From IMG/VR virus record IMGVR_UViG_3300012988_000028, positions 1 to 35,058 of that record: a stretch of 35,058 nucleotides of DNA, one strand, 5' to 3'. Source of the stretch: a virus. Below, in pieces: positions 1-9,125 of the stretch (position 1 is its first letter; the number at the start of each line of letters is the position of its first letter). The notes under the pieces are model-generated. The model saw nothing but the letters and a program-made list of their open reading frames with translations, was not told the origin of the DNA and searched no databases. Both the position numbers and the translations under genes were made by a program.

Positions 1-1
1 A

Positions 2-298
2 GACATCTCGGCGACGGCTGAAAAGCAAAAGAAGCTCGGGCTCGGCGGTGAGACCGCGGTGACGACCAACCTGTTGTACAGCATCGTCTCGATCGACGGC
101 GTTGATGACAGGGCAAAGATCGCTGGTTTCGTCAGGATGATGCCCGCTCGTGACTCGCTGGCCTTACGAAACTACATCAAGGACAACGAACCAGGCATCA
201 TCATGAAACAAGAGGTCGTGTGTCCGTCGTGTGCTCACACCGAGGAGGTGGGAATGCCGATCGGCGTCACGTTTCTTTGGCCTTCGGCCGGAAGATAA
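2..298 (+). CDS. T4 gp26-like baseplate hub protein, C-terminal part
   Basis: The reading frame is open from the window edge, so only the last 98 residues are visible. The end carries a CPSC zinc-knuckle-like pair followed by the MPIGVTFLWP segment. From memory this resembles the C-terminus of the T4 baseplate protein family (gp26/gp51 type), which helps assemble the central baseplate hub. A GTG at 59 is in frame, but the coding quality upstream (lysine-rich helix, then GLGGETA) suggests the gene begins outside the window. The stop at 296-298 lies well inside the next conserved reading frame, so a frameshift or overlap must be considered. The family call comes from motif recognition only. Confidence 0.6.
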   Translation, partial: DISATAEKQKKLGLGGETAVTTNLLYSIVSIDGVDDRAKIAGFVRMMPARDSLALRNYIKDNEPGIIMKQEVVCPSCAHTEEVGMPIGVTFLWPSAGR

Positions 299-545
299 GG
301 AACAGCTGATCCTCGAGCCATCGTTCCTGCTGATGTACTACGGCGGGTTCATGTGGCACGAGACGCAGCGTCTTCCTGTCGCCTACAAGCGCTGGTTCAT
401 TGACAGGATCGTCAAGGAACTGAACAAGGGTAGCGAGAGCGGCGAGAACCAATCGCGTGCCCTACACCAGAACTCTCCCGAGGTGAGGACCATGCAGAAC
501 AAGGCCAGAGCGCATTCGCCATCGCGTCTACGACGATTTACTTGA
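231..545 (+). CDS. Small baseplate-associated protein overlapping the gp26-like gene
   Basis: The conserved-looking part begins near base 291 (PEDKEQLILEP), runs through MYYGGFMWHETQRLPVAYKR and ends in a PSRLRRFT tail. I recall similar short proteins beside gp26-like genes in large phages, but no activity is known to me. The start is unclear. GTG at 231 lies inside the upstream gene in another frame and would add about 20 residues that do not look conserved. The first ATG at 333 would cut off part of the conserved segment. A +1 frameshift from the upstream gene near 287-298 would join the two smoothly. It is probably a tail assembly or baseplate accessory protein. Confidence 0.55.
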   Translation: MLTPRRWECRSASRFFGLRPEDKEQLILEPSFLLMYYGGFMWHETQRLPVAYKRWFIDRIVKELNKGSESGENQSRALHQNSPEVRTMQNKARAHSPSRLRRFT

Positions 546-604
546 TCGCCTACTTATGAACGGTCAGACGTTTACACGTGTGACATACCTAACTCGAGGG
601 GTCG

Positions 605-952
605 ATGGCTGATACGCAACCGCTTAACGAACTGAAACTTAACCTGTTGGGAAAGATCTTTTTCACTGCCTGTGCTGCATGGCTCGTCGGCAAGGCGACC
701 AACATGAAGATTCGGGGTAGCGAGCAAGAGATCAATGCTGTCAGCAACGCGATGATGGCATCACGTCGTTTCCAGGACGAGCTTCGAAAACCGGGCGCGA
801 CCGTCGAGAGCGTCATGGAAAAGCTGGGTTTGAAGCACGCAACTGCTAAGGACTTTGAGAGAATCCTTGGGATACCCTGGCCCCTGGCCATACCTATGAT
901 CATGGGTTTTGGTCATGTTTTTGTCAGTCTCTTCTCAACCTTCTCGGCGTAA
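605..952 (+). CDS. Small conserved tail-region protein
   Basis: This protein has 115 residues. A GAGGGG ribosome-binding site lies about five bases before the ATG. The N-terminal half has a short hydrophobic stretch (FFTACAAWLVG). It is followed by a charged helical region (RFQDELRKPGATVESVMEKL) that ends near ILGIPWPL at about residue 98. The last 17 or so residues (AIPMIMGFG onward) look unlike the rest and overlap the start of the endonuclease gene at 915. I infer that the original protein ended near PWPL and gained a new tail when the endonuclease gene inserted. The function is unknown; its position between hub and tape-measure genes suggests a role in tail assembly. Confidence 0.6.
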   Translation: MADTQPLNELKLNLLGKIFFTACAAWLVGKATNMKIRGSEQEINAVSNAMMASRRFQDELRKPGATVESVMEKLGLKHATAKDFERILGIPWPLAIPMIMGFGHVFVSLFSTFSA

Positions 953-1802
953 AGCGTTTCCAAAACGGACACTTCATTTACGATGTGATGTGTGTGATCG
1001 TGAGTATGAAAAACCGTACTTTTCACACATTGAAAAAGCTGTTCATCATGCGTGTTCTCGAGACTGTCAGAATCGAGCGCAACTGATCGGAGGTGTGCTT
1101 GATGCAAAGAAACGCCAAGTGATGTTAGAGCGTCATGGCGTTGAGAGCCCGCAGCAACTTCAGCGAATCAAAGACAAAACGCGAGCAACCAATATTGAAC
1201 GATATGGCGTTGAAGTCGGATCACAATCTGCCACAGTGAAAGAGCGCGCCCGTCAGACGAACCAAGAGCGATTTGGGGTTGATTGGCACACGCAATCTGA
1301 GAATTTCGCTTACAAAGCGAAGGAGACGTGGCGAGAGCGCTATGGCGTTGATCATCCGATGCTAGCTGATGAGGTGAAAGCCAAACATGATTTTACTGAA
1401 TCATGGCGAAAAGCTCATGAGACAAAGAAACGTAATGGAACATACGCGTCATCACGCGTAGAAAAACGTTTTTACGAATGCTTATGTCGATTGTGTCAGA
1501 ATGTTGAAACTCAGGTTCGCGTCAATCATGACGCAGGTACTTGGTTGATTGATTTCAAGGTGGGTAACATCTACGTTCAATTTGATGGCGCATATTGGCA
1601 TGGCCTTGATCGACCGATTGAGATCATCCGCGCCTCAGAGAGGCCTCGAGATCGTGCGATCATCAAACATTACGATCGTGATCGTCGTCAGGACGCTTGG
1701 TTCTGTGCGAACGATCTGAAACTCATTAGGATTACTGATCGACAAGCAAAGACGATGTCTGATAACGAACTTTGTCAGTTACTTACAAACGTAGGAAACT
1801 AA
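915..1802 (+). CDS. Homing endonuclease, zinc finger plus repeats plus Vsr-like/EDxHD-type nuclease domain
   Basis: This is a predicted DNA endonuclease of a selfish mobile gene. The N-terminus has a CxxC...CxxxC zinc-binding pattern (C24, C27, C47, C51). Four copies of an RYGVE/RFGVD repeat follow at about 23-residue spacing (residues 73, 97, 119, 142). This is the repeat type seen in DNA-recognition regions of phage homing enzymes. The C-terminal domain (residues 180-275) has E183, LIDFKV with D213, VQFDGAYWHG with D224 and H229, then IRITD. This matches the Vsr-like fold of EDxHD homing enzymes such as I-Bth0305I. Base composition is visibly more AT-rich than the neighbours, which fits transfer. 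It begins inside the end of the previous gene and stops three bases before the tape-measure start. I chose ATG 915 over TTG 909. Confidence 0.8.
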   Translation: MFLSVSSQPSRRKAFPKRTLHLRCDVCDREYEKPYFSHIEKAVHHACSRDCQNRAQLIGGVLDAKKRQVMLERHGVESPQQLQRIKDKTRATNIERYGVEVGSQSATVKERARQTNQERFGVDWHTQSENFAYKAKETWRERYGVDHPMLADEVKAKHDFTESWRKAHETKKRNGTYASSRVEKRFYECLCRLCQNVETQVRVNHDAGTWLIDFKVGNIYVQFDGAYWHGLDRPIEIIRASERPRDRAIIKHYDRDRRQDAWFCANDLKLIRITDRQAKTMSDNELCQLLTNVGN

Positions 1803-1805
1803 CAC

Positions 1806-4800
1806 GTGGCAACGAAAGAGGAGCTCAGTGACCAGCTAGCTTTGACGCAGAAGCTAGCGGCGACCGTCGACCAGATGGCGAAGGCCATGGCACGCATCGA
1901 TTCGTCGTATGACACACAGATCGCCTCCGTCGAAAAGCTAACGAAGGCCATCGAGACGCTGACAAGCCAGGATTTCAGCAAGCTCAATGCGAACAAGCTT
2001 GACGCTGCTCAGAAGCAGATCAAGGACACCGAACAGCAGGTGACGAGCCTGTCAGGTCGTATCAAGGACCTGGGACAGAATCTGAACAAGAAGTTTCCGG
2101 CTGCAGCAGCTGTCGGCGCCGCAGCCTTAAGCGGTCTCGTCCAGGGCGTCCGGAACGTCGTCGCGTTGGGCAAAGGAGTGACGGGATTCTTCACTAGCTT
2201 TGTCTCCGGCGCGGGCAGCATTGCTGCCGCGATCGTTGCGATCCCGTTCAAGATGTTTAACGCGCTCGTCGACACCGCTGCTGCGGCCGCCGGCGGCATG
2301 AACGAGCTGCTTGTTGCTATTGAAAAAGTACGCAAGGAGTTTGGTGATCTAAGGGGACCCGCGTCGCACGCAATCCTTGACACCACGAAGACGTTGAAGG
2401 GATTCTCAGACACGGGCCTAAGCGCGTTTCGCATCTTCGGAACGATGGCAGAGCGTCTTGAGCACGTCACCAAGATCGCCTCATCAATGGGCCCGACCTT
2501 CGGCGTCGTTCGTAAGGAGTTTGAGGCCAACGGTGGAGCGTTGTTGGCCTTCGAGAAGGGTCTAGATGGCTCTGGCGAGGGGATGAAGCAACTCGCTGAG
2601 AGGGCGATCGCCATGGGCAAGCCCATCACGAAAGTGTTCATGGACATGACGAAGCAGACGCTGGCCTTGGGCAAGGCGTTTGACATCGATCAAAAGCTGA
2701 TCGGCAAAGACATGGTCAAGGCGCTAGCTGACGTGCGCCACTTCGGCCAACTGACCGTCAAGGAGATCGGCATTGCAGCAGTGTACTCTCGTAAGTTGGG
2801 CGTTGAGCTCGACAAGATCACTGGTACGCTTGATGCGTTTGAGACGTTCGACACCGCTGCAGAAAACGCTTCGAAGCTATCGCAATCCTTTGGCGTGACC
2901 GTCGACGCGTTCAAGCTGATGGACGCGCAAAACCCTGCTGACCAGCTAGACATGCTGCGAAAATCGCTCAAGGCTACTGGGCAGTCAACAGAGACGATGA
3001 CTCGCCAGCAGCTAAAGCTGCTAGCGCAGACCACGGGCCTCGATGAGGCGACGGCTAAGCTAGCGTTCTCGTCTAAGAACGAAGGCGTTAGCCTAGATGA
3101 CATCAAGAAGAAGTCTGCGGAGGCTGAAAAGAAGACGCTGTCACAGGCTGAGGCGATGAGCAAGCTGGCTGACAGCATCGAACGCCTCGTCAAGTCAGGT
3201 GGAGGCCAGGAAGGTGGCTACTGGCAACAGTTCTTCAAGGGGTTTTTGGGCGGCATCCAATCATCCAAAGAGTTTAGAGAGATCATCTGGAACATCAAGA
3301 GGGGATTGCAACAGACGTACTTCGAAGGCGTCCGCTTGGGTCGAGCCTTTGTCCAGATGTTCCCAGGCGTCAAGGACTTTCTTGGCGGAATCGCTGACTT
3401 TTTCAAGCCAGCAAAGTTCAAGAAGCTAACGGGTGGCGTCACCGACGTCATCGAAGAGTGGATGAAAAGCCTGACTGACCCGAACGGCAAGGCTTCGTTC
3501 GGTTCGTTGATGACCAACATCCAGAAAAAGTTCTTCGACTTCTTTGATTCCAGTTCTCCTTCCGGGCAGAGGACGCTAGCTGGTTTCAAGACGATGATGA
3601 AGACGATGGCAAAGATCCTGTCAGAGGGAATCAAGTGGATCTCTGACAAGATGGCCGATGGCATCAAGTTCGTCGTCGACCTCTTGACGGGAAAGGTCTC
3701 TCTGTCGTCGATCGGTGCTAAGACAAAAAACGGCACTGGTTTCTTGGGTGAGGTGTTGGCTCCCATCGCTGACAGCCTAGAGCACGCATGGACCGTTCTC
3801 AAGGACCCGTTGTTCTCTTTGATCAAGACGCTGTTCAAGAAACTCAAGGGTTTCTTGATGTCAGACGAGGTGTTGAGCATCATCAAACCAGCAATCTGGC
3901 CACTAGCTGGCGTCTTGTTCGGGCCCATGTTCAGCAGGGCGATCGCAGGTTTCATCACCCAATCGATCGGCAAGCTTGCATTCAAGAGCATCGCTGCAGC
4001 CATCTCTAAGAAGGCGGGAGTGGCAGCCGTTGAGAAGGCGGGAACCGCGGGCCTGAGCAAGCTCGGCGCAGCTACGGGTATCGGTGCCATCATCGCAGCT
4101 GGTGCTGCGATCGGAAAGGGCGTCAACACGTACACAGATCAGATCACCAGCACGATGGATCACTCATCGAAGGTCATCGCTGCGGGAGCGACAGGCCTGA
4201 TCGATGCTCTGACGTTGGGCCTGTTACCAGATGACCTGATGACCGATCTCGCAAACACGTTCGGTCAGGTCGCCGACCAGGTAACCCTTGCGATGACTGA
4301 CGTCTTTGGAGCTGGTTTCGTGACAAGCTTGAAACGAAAGCTTTCAGGTACGTTCGAGCTGTTTGGTAACATTTACGATTTCTTTGCAACGTTGTTCACT
4401 GGCAACCAAACAGACGTGACCAGGTCAGCGACCGAATTGGGCCTCTCTGTTTTGAGGTTCTTGCAAGACGCACTTGAGTTCACGTTCATTCAGTTGCCCA
4501 TCTTCTTGGGCAAGCTCTCAGCCAAGGTGCTCGATATCGCGTTGACCGCTTTGAGCAAGGTCATCTTTACGTCGTTGGGCCTGCTCACCAAGGGAATCGA
4601 TGCTGCGTTGGGAACCAATTTCAGCTCTAAGATCAATGACACCTTGAACAAGGCAAGCGACGCTGTCAAGAAAGGCATTGACGAGTCAAACAAGACGATC
4701 CAAGTCTCGCTAGAGTATGCTGCTAGCTCTGTCTCAAACGCCTCAAAAGAAGCGCAAGACAAGTACCTCAGGACAGCAGAGGACCAGGCGAAGATCGCCG

Positions 4801-5639
4801 AACAGGCGACCAAGTCGATCGGAGAGTCACAGGCTGCAGCAGCGGTCGCAGCAAACAAGAACATTGAGCGTTCGTTGAACGAACAGGTCGGCAACATTGA
4901 CGTGTCACAGACGGCAAATCACATCGAAGAGTACACGAAATCGATGAAAAAGATCGGCGAGTCTGTCGACACGAAAGGCATCCAAGAGACGTTAGACTCT
5001 GTTGGCGAGCTGACCAAGAAGACGCAAGAGCTTAATGCCTCGTTGACACAGGCTGGTGCTGCTCTGAAAGAGATCTCAAGCATCAGCGTTGACTCAACTG
5101 CTCTCACTAAGCTCGGTGACAATTTCAGTAACACGATCGTCAACATAAAAGATCCCGTCAAGAAGGTCGTTAACAGCTTAGATGACGCAGCGCTGAACGG
5201 CGTTGACGCTGCTCGCACTCGCATTGAAAAATACGCAAGAGCGCTTGACAAGATCAATGACACGGTGACCAGCAGCGGCATCGGTCAGGCGTTGTCTGCT
5301 GTTGGTGAGATGGTCAAGAGAACCCAACAGCTCGATAACGCATTGGCACAAGCGCCGAACATGAACGTCGACGCTCGCCTTCAGAAGCTAGCTAACGCGA
5401 CCGGCATCGGCGGCAAGTTTGCGTACACTGTCAAGAGCAAGGACATCGTCATCAACCTTAACCTCAACGTGACGATGGACGTCGGCGAGGCCGAAAAGAT
5501 CATGATCATGAGAAAATCATCGATCATCAGAGATCGTTTGGAGTTTGCGACCGGAGCAGGAACCCACGGTGACCAAGCCACGCCATCGATACCAGAGAAC
5601 TACACTCCAGGTTGGAACGTTCCTCCGACGAGAGTGTGA
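1806..5639 (+). CDS. Tape-measure protein
   Basis: This 1277-residue protein is predicted to set tail length and pass through the tail tube. The N-terminus is a coiled-coil. Strongly hydrophobic, alanine- and glycine-rich segments follow at about residues 97-170 and 740-775, and an LPIFLGKLSAKVLDIAL stretch lies near 900. Long helical segments alternate with these, as is typical of tape-measure proteins. The C-terminus ends in a beta-rich piece (IVINLNLNVTM) that may form the distal anchor. At roughly 0.15 nm per residue the tail would be near 190 nm, which is an inference from other phages. The start is GTG 1806; its AGGA ribosome site (1793-1796) lies within the last codons of the endonuclease gene. 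Residues about 1040-1084 and 1140-1184 are imperfect copies of each other. Confidence 0.85.
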   Translation: MATKEELSDQLALTQKLAATVDQMAKAMARIDSSYDTQIASVEKLTKAIETLTSQDFSKLNANKLDAAQKQIKDTEQQVTSLSGRIKDLGQNLNKKFPAAAAVGAAALSGLVQGVRNVVALGKGVTGFFTSFVSGAGSIAAAIVAIPFKMFNALVDTAAAAAGGMNELLVAIEKVRKEFGDLRGPASHAILDTTKTLKGFSDTGLSAFRIFGTMAERLEHVTKIASSMGPTFGVVRKEFEANGGALLAFEKGLDGSGEGMKQLAERAIAMGKPITKVFMDMTKQTLALGKAFDIDQKLIGKDMVKALADVRHFGQLTVKEIGIAAVYSRKLGVELDKITGTLDAFETFDTAAENASKLSQSFGVTVDAFKLMDAQNPADQLDMLRKSLKATGQSTETMTRQQLKLLAQTTGLDEATAKLAFSSKNEGVSLDDIKKKSAEAEKKTLSQAEAMSKLADSIERLVKSGGGQEGGYWQQFFKGFLGGIQSSKEFREIIWNIKRGLQQTYFEGVRLGRAFVQMFPGVKDFLGGIADFFKPAKFKKLTGGVTDVIEEWMKSLTDPNGKASFGSLMTNIQKKFFDFFDSSSPSGQRTLAGFKTMMKTMAKILSEGIKWISDKMADGIKFVVDLLTGKVSLSSIGAKTKNGTGFLGEVLAPIADSLEHAWTVLKDPLFSLIKTLFKKLKGFLMSDEVLSIIKPAIWPLAGVLFGPMFSRAIAGFITQSIGKLAFKSIAAAISKKAGVAAVEKAGTAGLSKLGAATGIGAIIAAGAAIGKGVNTYTDQITSTMDHSSKVIAAGATGLIDALTLGLLPDDLMTDLANTFGQVADQVTLAMTDVFGAGFVTSLKRKLSGTFELFGNIYDFFATLFTGNQTDVTRSATELGLSVLRFLQDALEFTFIQLPIFLGKLSAKVLDIALTALSKVIFTSLGLLTKGIDAALGTNFSSKINDTLNKASDAVKKGIDESNKTIQVSLEYAASSVSNASKEAQDKYLRTAEDQAKIAEQATKSIGESQAAAAVAANKNIERSLNEQVGNIDVSQTANHIEEYTKSMKKIGESVDTKGIQETLDSVGELTKKTQELNASLTQAGAALKEISSISVDSTALTKLGDNFSNTIVNIKDPVKKVVNSLDDAALNGVDAARTRIEKYARALDKINDTVTSSGIGQALSAVGEMVKRTQQLDNALAQAPNMNVDARLQKLANATGIGGKFAYTVKSKDIVINLNLNVTMDVGEAEKIMIMRKSSIIRDRLEFATGAGTHGDQATPSIPENYTPGWNVPPTRV
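4924..5370 (+). repeat. Imperfect tandem duplication in the tape-measure C-terminus
   Basis: Two segments about 100 residues apart share one pattern: IEEYTKSMKKI...GIQETLDSVGELTKKTQEL and IEKYARALDKI...GIGQALSAVGEMVKRTQQL. Both are helical, and each is followed by a non-repeated spacer. The match is visible at protein level and blurred at DNA level, which suggests an old duplication. Confidence 0.6.
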
Positions 5640-5653
5640 GATAAATTGAAGCC

Positions 5654-5929
5654 ATGTTGACTAAGAAGGCTCTGATCAAGCGCTTGCAGAATGATCCGAT
5701 GTATCGTGAGGCCCTTAAGATGGCCTCAACAGACACTGAACGCCGTCGTATCATCGCTTCGGCTGAAGGCTTCCTGTCAGAATTCATGGACAACCTGACT
5801 CCGATCGTGGGTAAGCTACAACAAGATCCTTCGCTTGGAGCAAAATTACAGGAGGTCATGAAGAGCGGTACTCAGGTAATTAAGGAAAGCGATGGACGAC
5901 GCATCGACGAACCTGAGAAGATCGAATGA
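5654..5929 (+). CDS. Small helical protein between tail genes
   Basis: This 91-residue protein of unknown function is predicted to be mostly alpha-helical and rich in charged residues (TDTERRRIIASAEGF). It has no membrane segment or cysteine motif. Its stop overlaps the start of the next gene (ATGA at 5926-5929), so the two are probably translated together. No clear ribosome site is seen, but TAAATT lies six bases before the ATG. Location points to a tail or baseplate assembly role; sequence alone does not show one. Confidence 0.6.
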   Translation: MLTKKALIKRLQNDPMYREALKMASTDTERRRIIASAEGFLSEFMDNLTPIVGKLQQDPSLGAKLQEVMKSGTQVIKESDGRRIDEPEKIE

Positions 5930-8900
5930 CGGGCACTAAGACGGGAAACGGTGGATTTGAGATTGATGGAAAGGTCTATGACTTTGATCCCGGCGATCCG
6001 TCTGCGCCTGGCATCGAACCTATCAACGTCGATCGCGGCGACATTAACGTTGACAACTCGAAGAAAGACCTCGGCAAGAAGACACGAGCAACGCTGGGGA
6101 AGTATCTCAGCGATCTGACGTTGGGAAAGGAAGGATCCGCAAAGGGCAACCCGAACGCCTTTCCTATTGACCCTCCAAGATCACTGGCAGGCCCGACTGA
6201 GATCAGCCTGACAGATGCAAAGGGCCTTCCGAGTCCCATCGTCCCAACGAACAACTCTTCACACTTCGTGGCATCGAACCCACAAGGTGTTGACGGCTCT
6301 GTCTTCGACTCGCCAGACCTTCGTGATTGGTCAGGCGCGCAACCTGACGCCTCGACTAAGCTTAGCGACCTGGGCAAAGGCAAGGAAGGAAAGAAAGTCA
6401 ACGGCAACAATCTTCTTAACGGCGTCACTAAAAACAAGACGTCAGAGCCGATCGAGACGTATCGTGCGACGGTGTTGTCAACGAATCGTTTCACAGCAAA
6501 CGCACAAACGTACGATCCTGCATCGCTGTCACAGCCTCCGTCGGGCACGCCTAAGTTCAGGATCCGTGGAAATGACTATTCAGAAAACCAACTCAAGCAG
6601 GTCGGCGTCATGCTATCGTTACGTGGTAGCCAAGAGTTTCCTGCCGCCTTCAATGATAACGTGAACCCGGTCAATGCAGGTTCTGTCGCTGGTGCACTGT
6701 TGCCCAGCCCAAACCAGCTTGGCGTGCTGAAGGTCCCGAATAAAATACTCGAAGCGCTTGACGCATTGCAGACGCTGTCTGACCAAGACGATGAACCTGC
6801 CCCTCTTGACATCGCTCCCATTGGAAACCAATCATGGGGCGCGCTCAACAACGTTGAGGAACCATGGTCTGGTACGTTAAATCTGGGAATGGTAGCCATG
6901 GCACTCGCTTTGCAATCAGCGCTGTTGCTTGCGTTCGAAGGCCTAGGATCGCTGATCGGGTTAATGGGTGACGGAAAACCAAACACCCCGGGTCGAAACC
7001 CGAATGGAACCTATACGAAAGGCAGCTACTTGTCGAGGTCTCCTGGAGCGAGCCCGCTCGGTGGATTCCCTCCTGACGTCATGACGCTGTTGGGAATTCA
7101 CGGCACGATGTTTCCGTTCGGTGATGCCTTAAAGGTCGGTACTATCGCGTTTTTCTTGGGTGGCGATCAGGCTAAGGCAAAGACAGGCATCGGTGCCCAG
7201 CTTGCGTTCTCTCTTTCGTCAGCTGCGTCAGCTACGCTCTCTGATAACTCTAGCGCTGGTTACCTGGTCATCGTTTCTAGGTTGATCGTGCGAACGGGCC
7301 AAGAGGTCGCCGCGCAGGTCCAAAAGATCAGCGCAGCCTTTTCATCAAATCCAATCTCTGGGATCAAGGCGATCGCCGGCCTGCTTGACATCATCAAGCA
7401 ATCAAAGCTGATCGCTGCGATCAACATCTTCACGACGTTGGGCGACGCCGTCCTCAGCGAGGACACCTACAGCAAGGACGTCTCGGGTGCGACGGAAGCT
7501 GGGATCTATTCTAGCGTAGACGCTGTCGATCCAAACGCCCCAAGCGCGAACGTCAAAAAGAATCGGATCAAGAAACCCAATGACCCGTCGGGAAACGCTC
7601 TTAAGTTAGCATGGGCGTCTAACAGGTCACCTGCGTCTTACCTGATTCCAGAGTCGTTAGCCACGATGGCGCTAGCTGACACTAAGTTGGGAGGATTCAG
7701 GGGTCCGATGGGCGCTAATGATCCAGACAGCAGGAGCTATCTCGTCGTTCAGACGGACGATGACAGGAAAGCTAACGGAGCTCGTATCCCACACGCCTCG
7801 CCTGATCCACAAGGTGTGGACGTCAAAAAAATGGAAGCGCTGTTAGAGGCAGAGTACATGCCTTTCTACTTCCATGACATCAGGACCAACGAGATCATCA
7901 GCTTTCAAGCGTTCTTAGCCTCGCTTAACGATGACTACACTGCCAACTGGGAGACTGTCGATGGGTACGGTCGCGTAGATCCCGTCAAGATCTACAAGAG
8001 CACCGCTCGCCGCATCGGCATGAGCTTCTACGTCGTAGCAACCGACAAAAAAGATTTTGATGAGATGTGGATGAAGCTGAACAAGCTGGTAACCCTCGTC
8101 TATCCCCAATACACGAAAGGTCGTTTATTGACAGACGGCACCAACACGACGTTCGTGCAACCCTTCAGCCAGCTCATCGGAGCCAGCCCATTGATTCGAA
8201 TCAGGTTAGGTGACCTGTTTAGGTCGAACTACTCTAGGTTCGCATTGGCTCGTCTCTTCGGAGCGGGTGACGGTGACATGGTGCTCGACGGTCAGCCGAT
8301 TAAGTTTCAGGGCGCACAAAAGATCGTCTCTGACGGTACGTCTGCGCAACAAGCGATTGACATCATCACCAAGGCTCAGAACGATTCCAGCAGTAGGTAT
8401 CACCTGTCGTCCGCAGGCTGGGCTAGCGCGATGTCATCAGGCATCAGCCTCAGCTTGCCTTTCGGCAGCTCGGGTCCGTCATCACCCGACCAAGCACCTT
8501 CAATGAGGATCGATGAAGGTGACCTCGGGTACTTTGAGTTCACGATCACCGGAAAGCTCAATGACACGATGGTTGCTGTCTCGCCCGCGATCGTGTCTGC
8601 TAACGACCTTGTCAACCGCTACGGTCTTGATGACGATAGCGCTCGCGCACAGTTTGCTACATTGAACGACAAGTACAATAGCGACAAGAGCCCAGCGACG
8701 AGGGTCGTCGGAGGCCCGTCAGGTTACGCAGTTCCGATGCATGCCTTGCGCTTGACACCTCAGTCATTGAACAAAGCGTACGCGGAATTGCCTGGCATCA
8801 GTGACGCGATCCAGAACATCGAGCAACTGTCAGCCTTCCTCGACGTTGAAAAAAACGCGCTTGTCAAGTCATTCAGGTCGATCCAAGGCAAAGGTCTCGG

Positions 8901-9117
8901 CGGTGTCATTGAGACGATGGGATTCGATTGGTATGACAAGGTGACGTGGGAGATCGATCCAGGGTCGCGAGCACCCAAGATGTGCAAGGTGACGATCGCG
9001 TTCTCTCCGATCCACGACATCTCTCCTGGCATAGACCACCTCGGGTACAACAGGAGTCCCGTGTATCCTGTCGGGAACCTGATGGGACAGGGCTTTGATC
9101 CTGACAAATCCGGATAG
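5926..9117 (+). CDS. Large baseplate/virion structural protein
   Basis: This protein has 1063 residues. The first 300 are low in complexity, rich in Gly, Pro, Asn and Asp, and look extended. A hydrophobic, helix-like stretch lies near residues 324-350. Residues about 646-735 contain MPFYFHDIRTNEIISFQAFL and RIDP-like GRVDPVKIY segments. I recognise these from baseplate-region virion proteins of large marine-type phages. The C-terminal region (about 992-1050) has WEIDPGSRAPKMCKVTIAFS and PIHDISPGIDHLGYN, also typical of those proteins. No enzymatic motif is seen. Its place between the tape-measure gene and the gp53-like gene supports a baseplate or tail-tip role. The exact subunit is not identified. 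Confidence 0.65.
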   Translation: MTGTKTGNGGFEIDGKVYDFDPGDPSAPGIEPINVDRGDINVDNSKKDLGKKTRATLGKYLSDLTLGKEGSAKGNPNAFPIDPPRSLAGPTEISLTDAKGLPSPIVPTNNSSHFVASNPQGVDGSVFDSPDLRDWSGAQPDASTKLSDLGKGKEGKKVNGNNLLNGVTKNKTSEPIETYRATVLSTNRFTANAQTYDPASLSQPPSGTPKFRIRGNDYSENQLKQVGVMLSLRGSQEFPAAFNDNVNPVNAGSVAGALLPSPNQLGVLKVPNKILEALDALQTLSDQDDEPAPLDIAPIGNQSWGALNNVEEPWSGTLNLGMVAMALALQSALLLAFEGLGSLIGLMGDGKPNTPGRNPNGTYTKGSYLSRSPGASPLGGFPPDVMTLLGIHGTMFPFGDALKVGTIAFFLGGDQAKAKTGIGAQLAFSLSSAASATLSDNSSAGYLVIVSRLIVRTGQEVAAQVQKISAAFSSNPISGIKAIAGLLDIIKQSKLIAAINIFTTLGDAVLSEDTYSKDVSGATEAGIYSSVDAVDPNAPSANVKKNRIKKPNDPSGNALKLAWASNRSPASYLIPESLATMALADTKLGGFRGPMGANDPDSRSYLVVQTDDDRKANGARIPHASPDPQGVDVKKMEALLEAEYMPFYFHDIRTNEIISFQAFLASLNDDYTANWETVDGYGRVDPVKIYKSTARRIGMSFYVVATDKKDFDEMWMKLNKLVTLVYPQYTKGRLLTDGTNTTFVQPFSQLIGASPLIRIRLGDLFRSNYSRFALARLFGAGDGDMVLDGQPIKFQGAQKIVSDGTSAQQAIDIITKAQNDSSSRYHLSSAGWASAMSSGISLSLPFGSSGPSSPDQAPSMRIDEGDLGYFEFTITGKLNDTMVAVSPAIVSANDLVNRYGLDDDSARAQFATLNDKYNSDKSPATRVVGGPSGYAVPMHALRLTPQSLNKAYAELPGISDAIQNIEQLSAFLDVEKNALVKSFRSIQGKGLGGVIETMGFDWYDKVTWEIDPGSRAPKMCKVTIAFSPIHDISPGIDHLGYNRSPVYPVGNLMGQGFDPDKSG

Positions 9118-9125
9118 AGTAAGAC

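Noticed and set aside
3218-4135. Long - strand frame within the tape-measure gene (305 codons)
   Set aside because: The + strand encodes a coherent tape-measure protein here; the antisense product is compositionally odd and without motif.
5614-5623. GGAACGTTCC palindrome near the end of the tape-measure gene
   Set aside because: It is fully inside coding sequence and no promoter features line up with it; probably chance.
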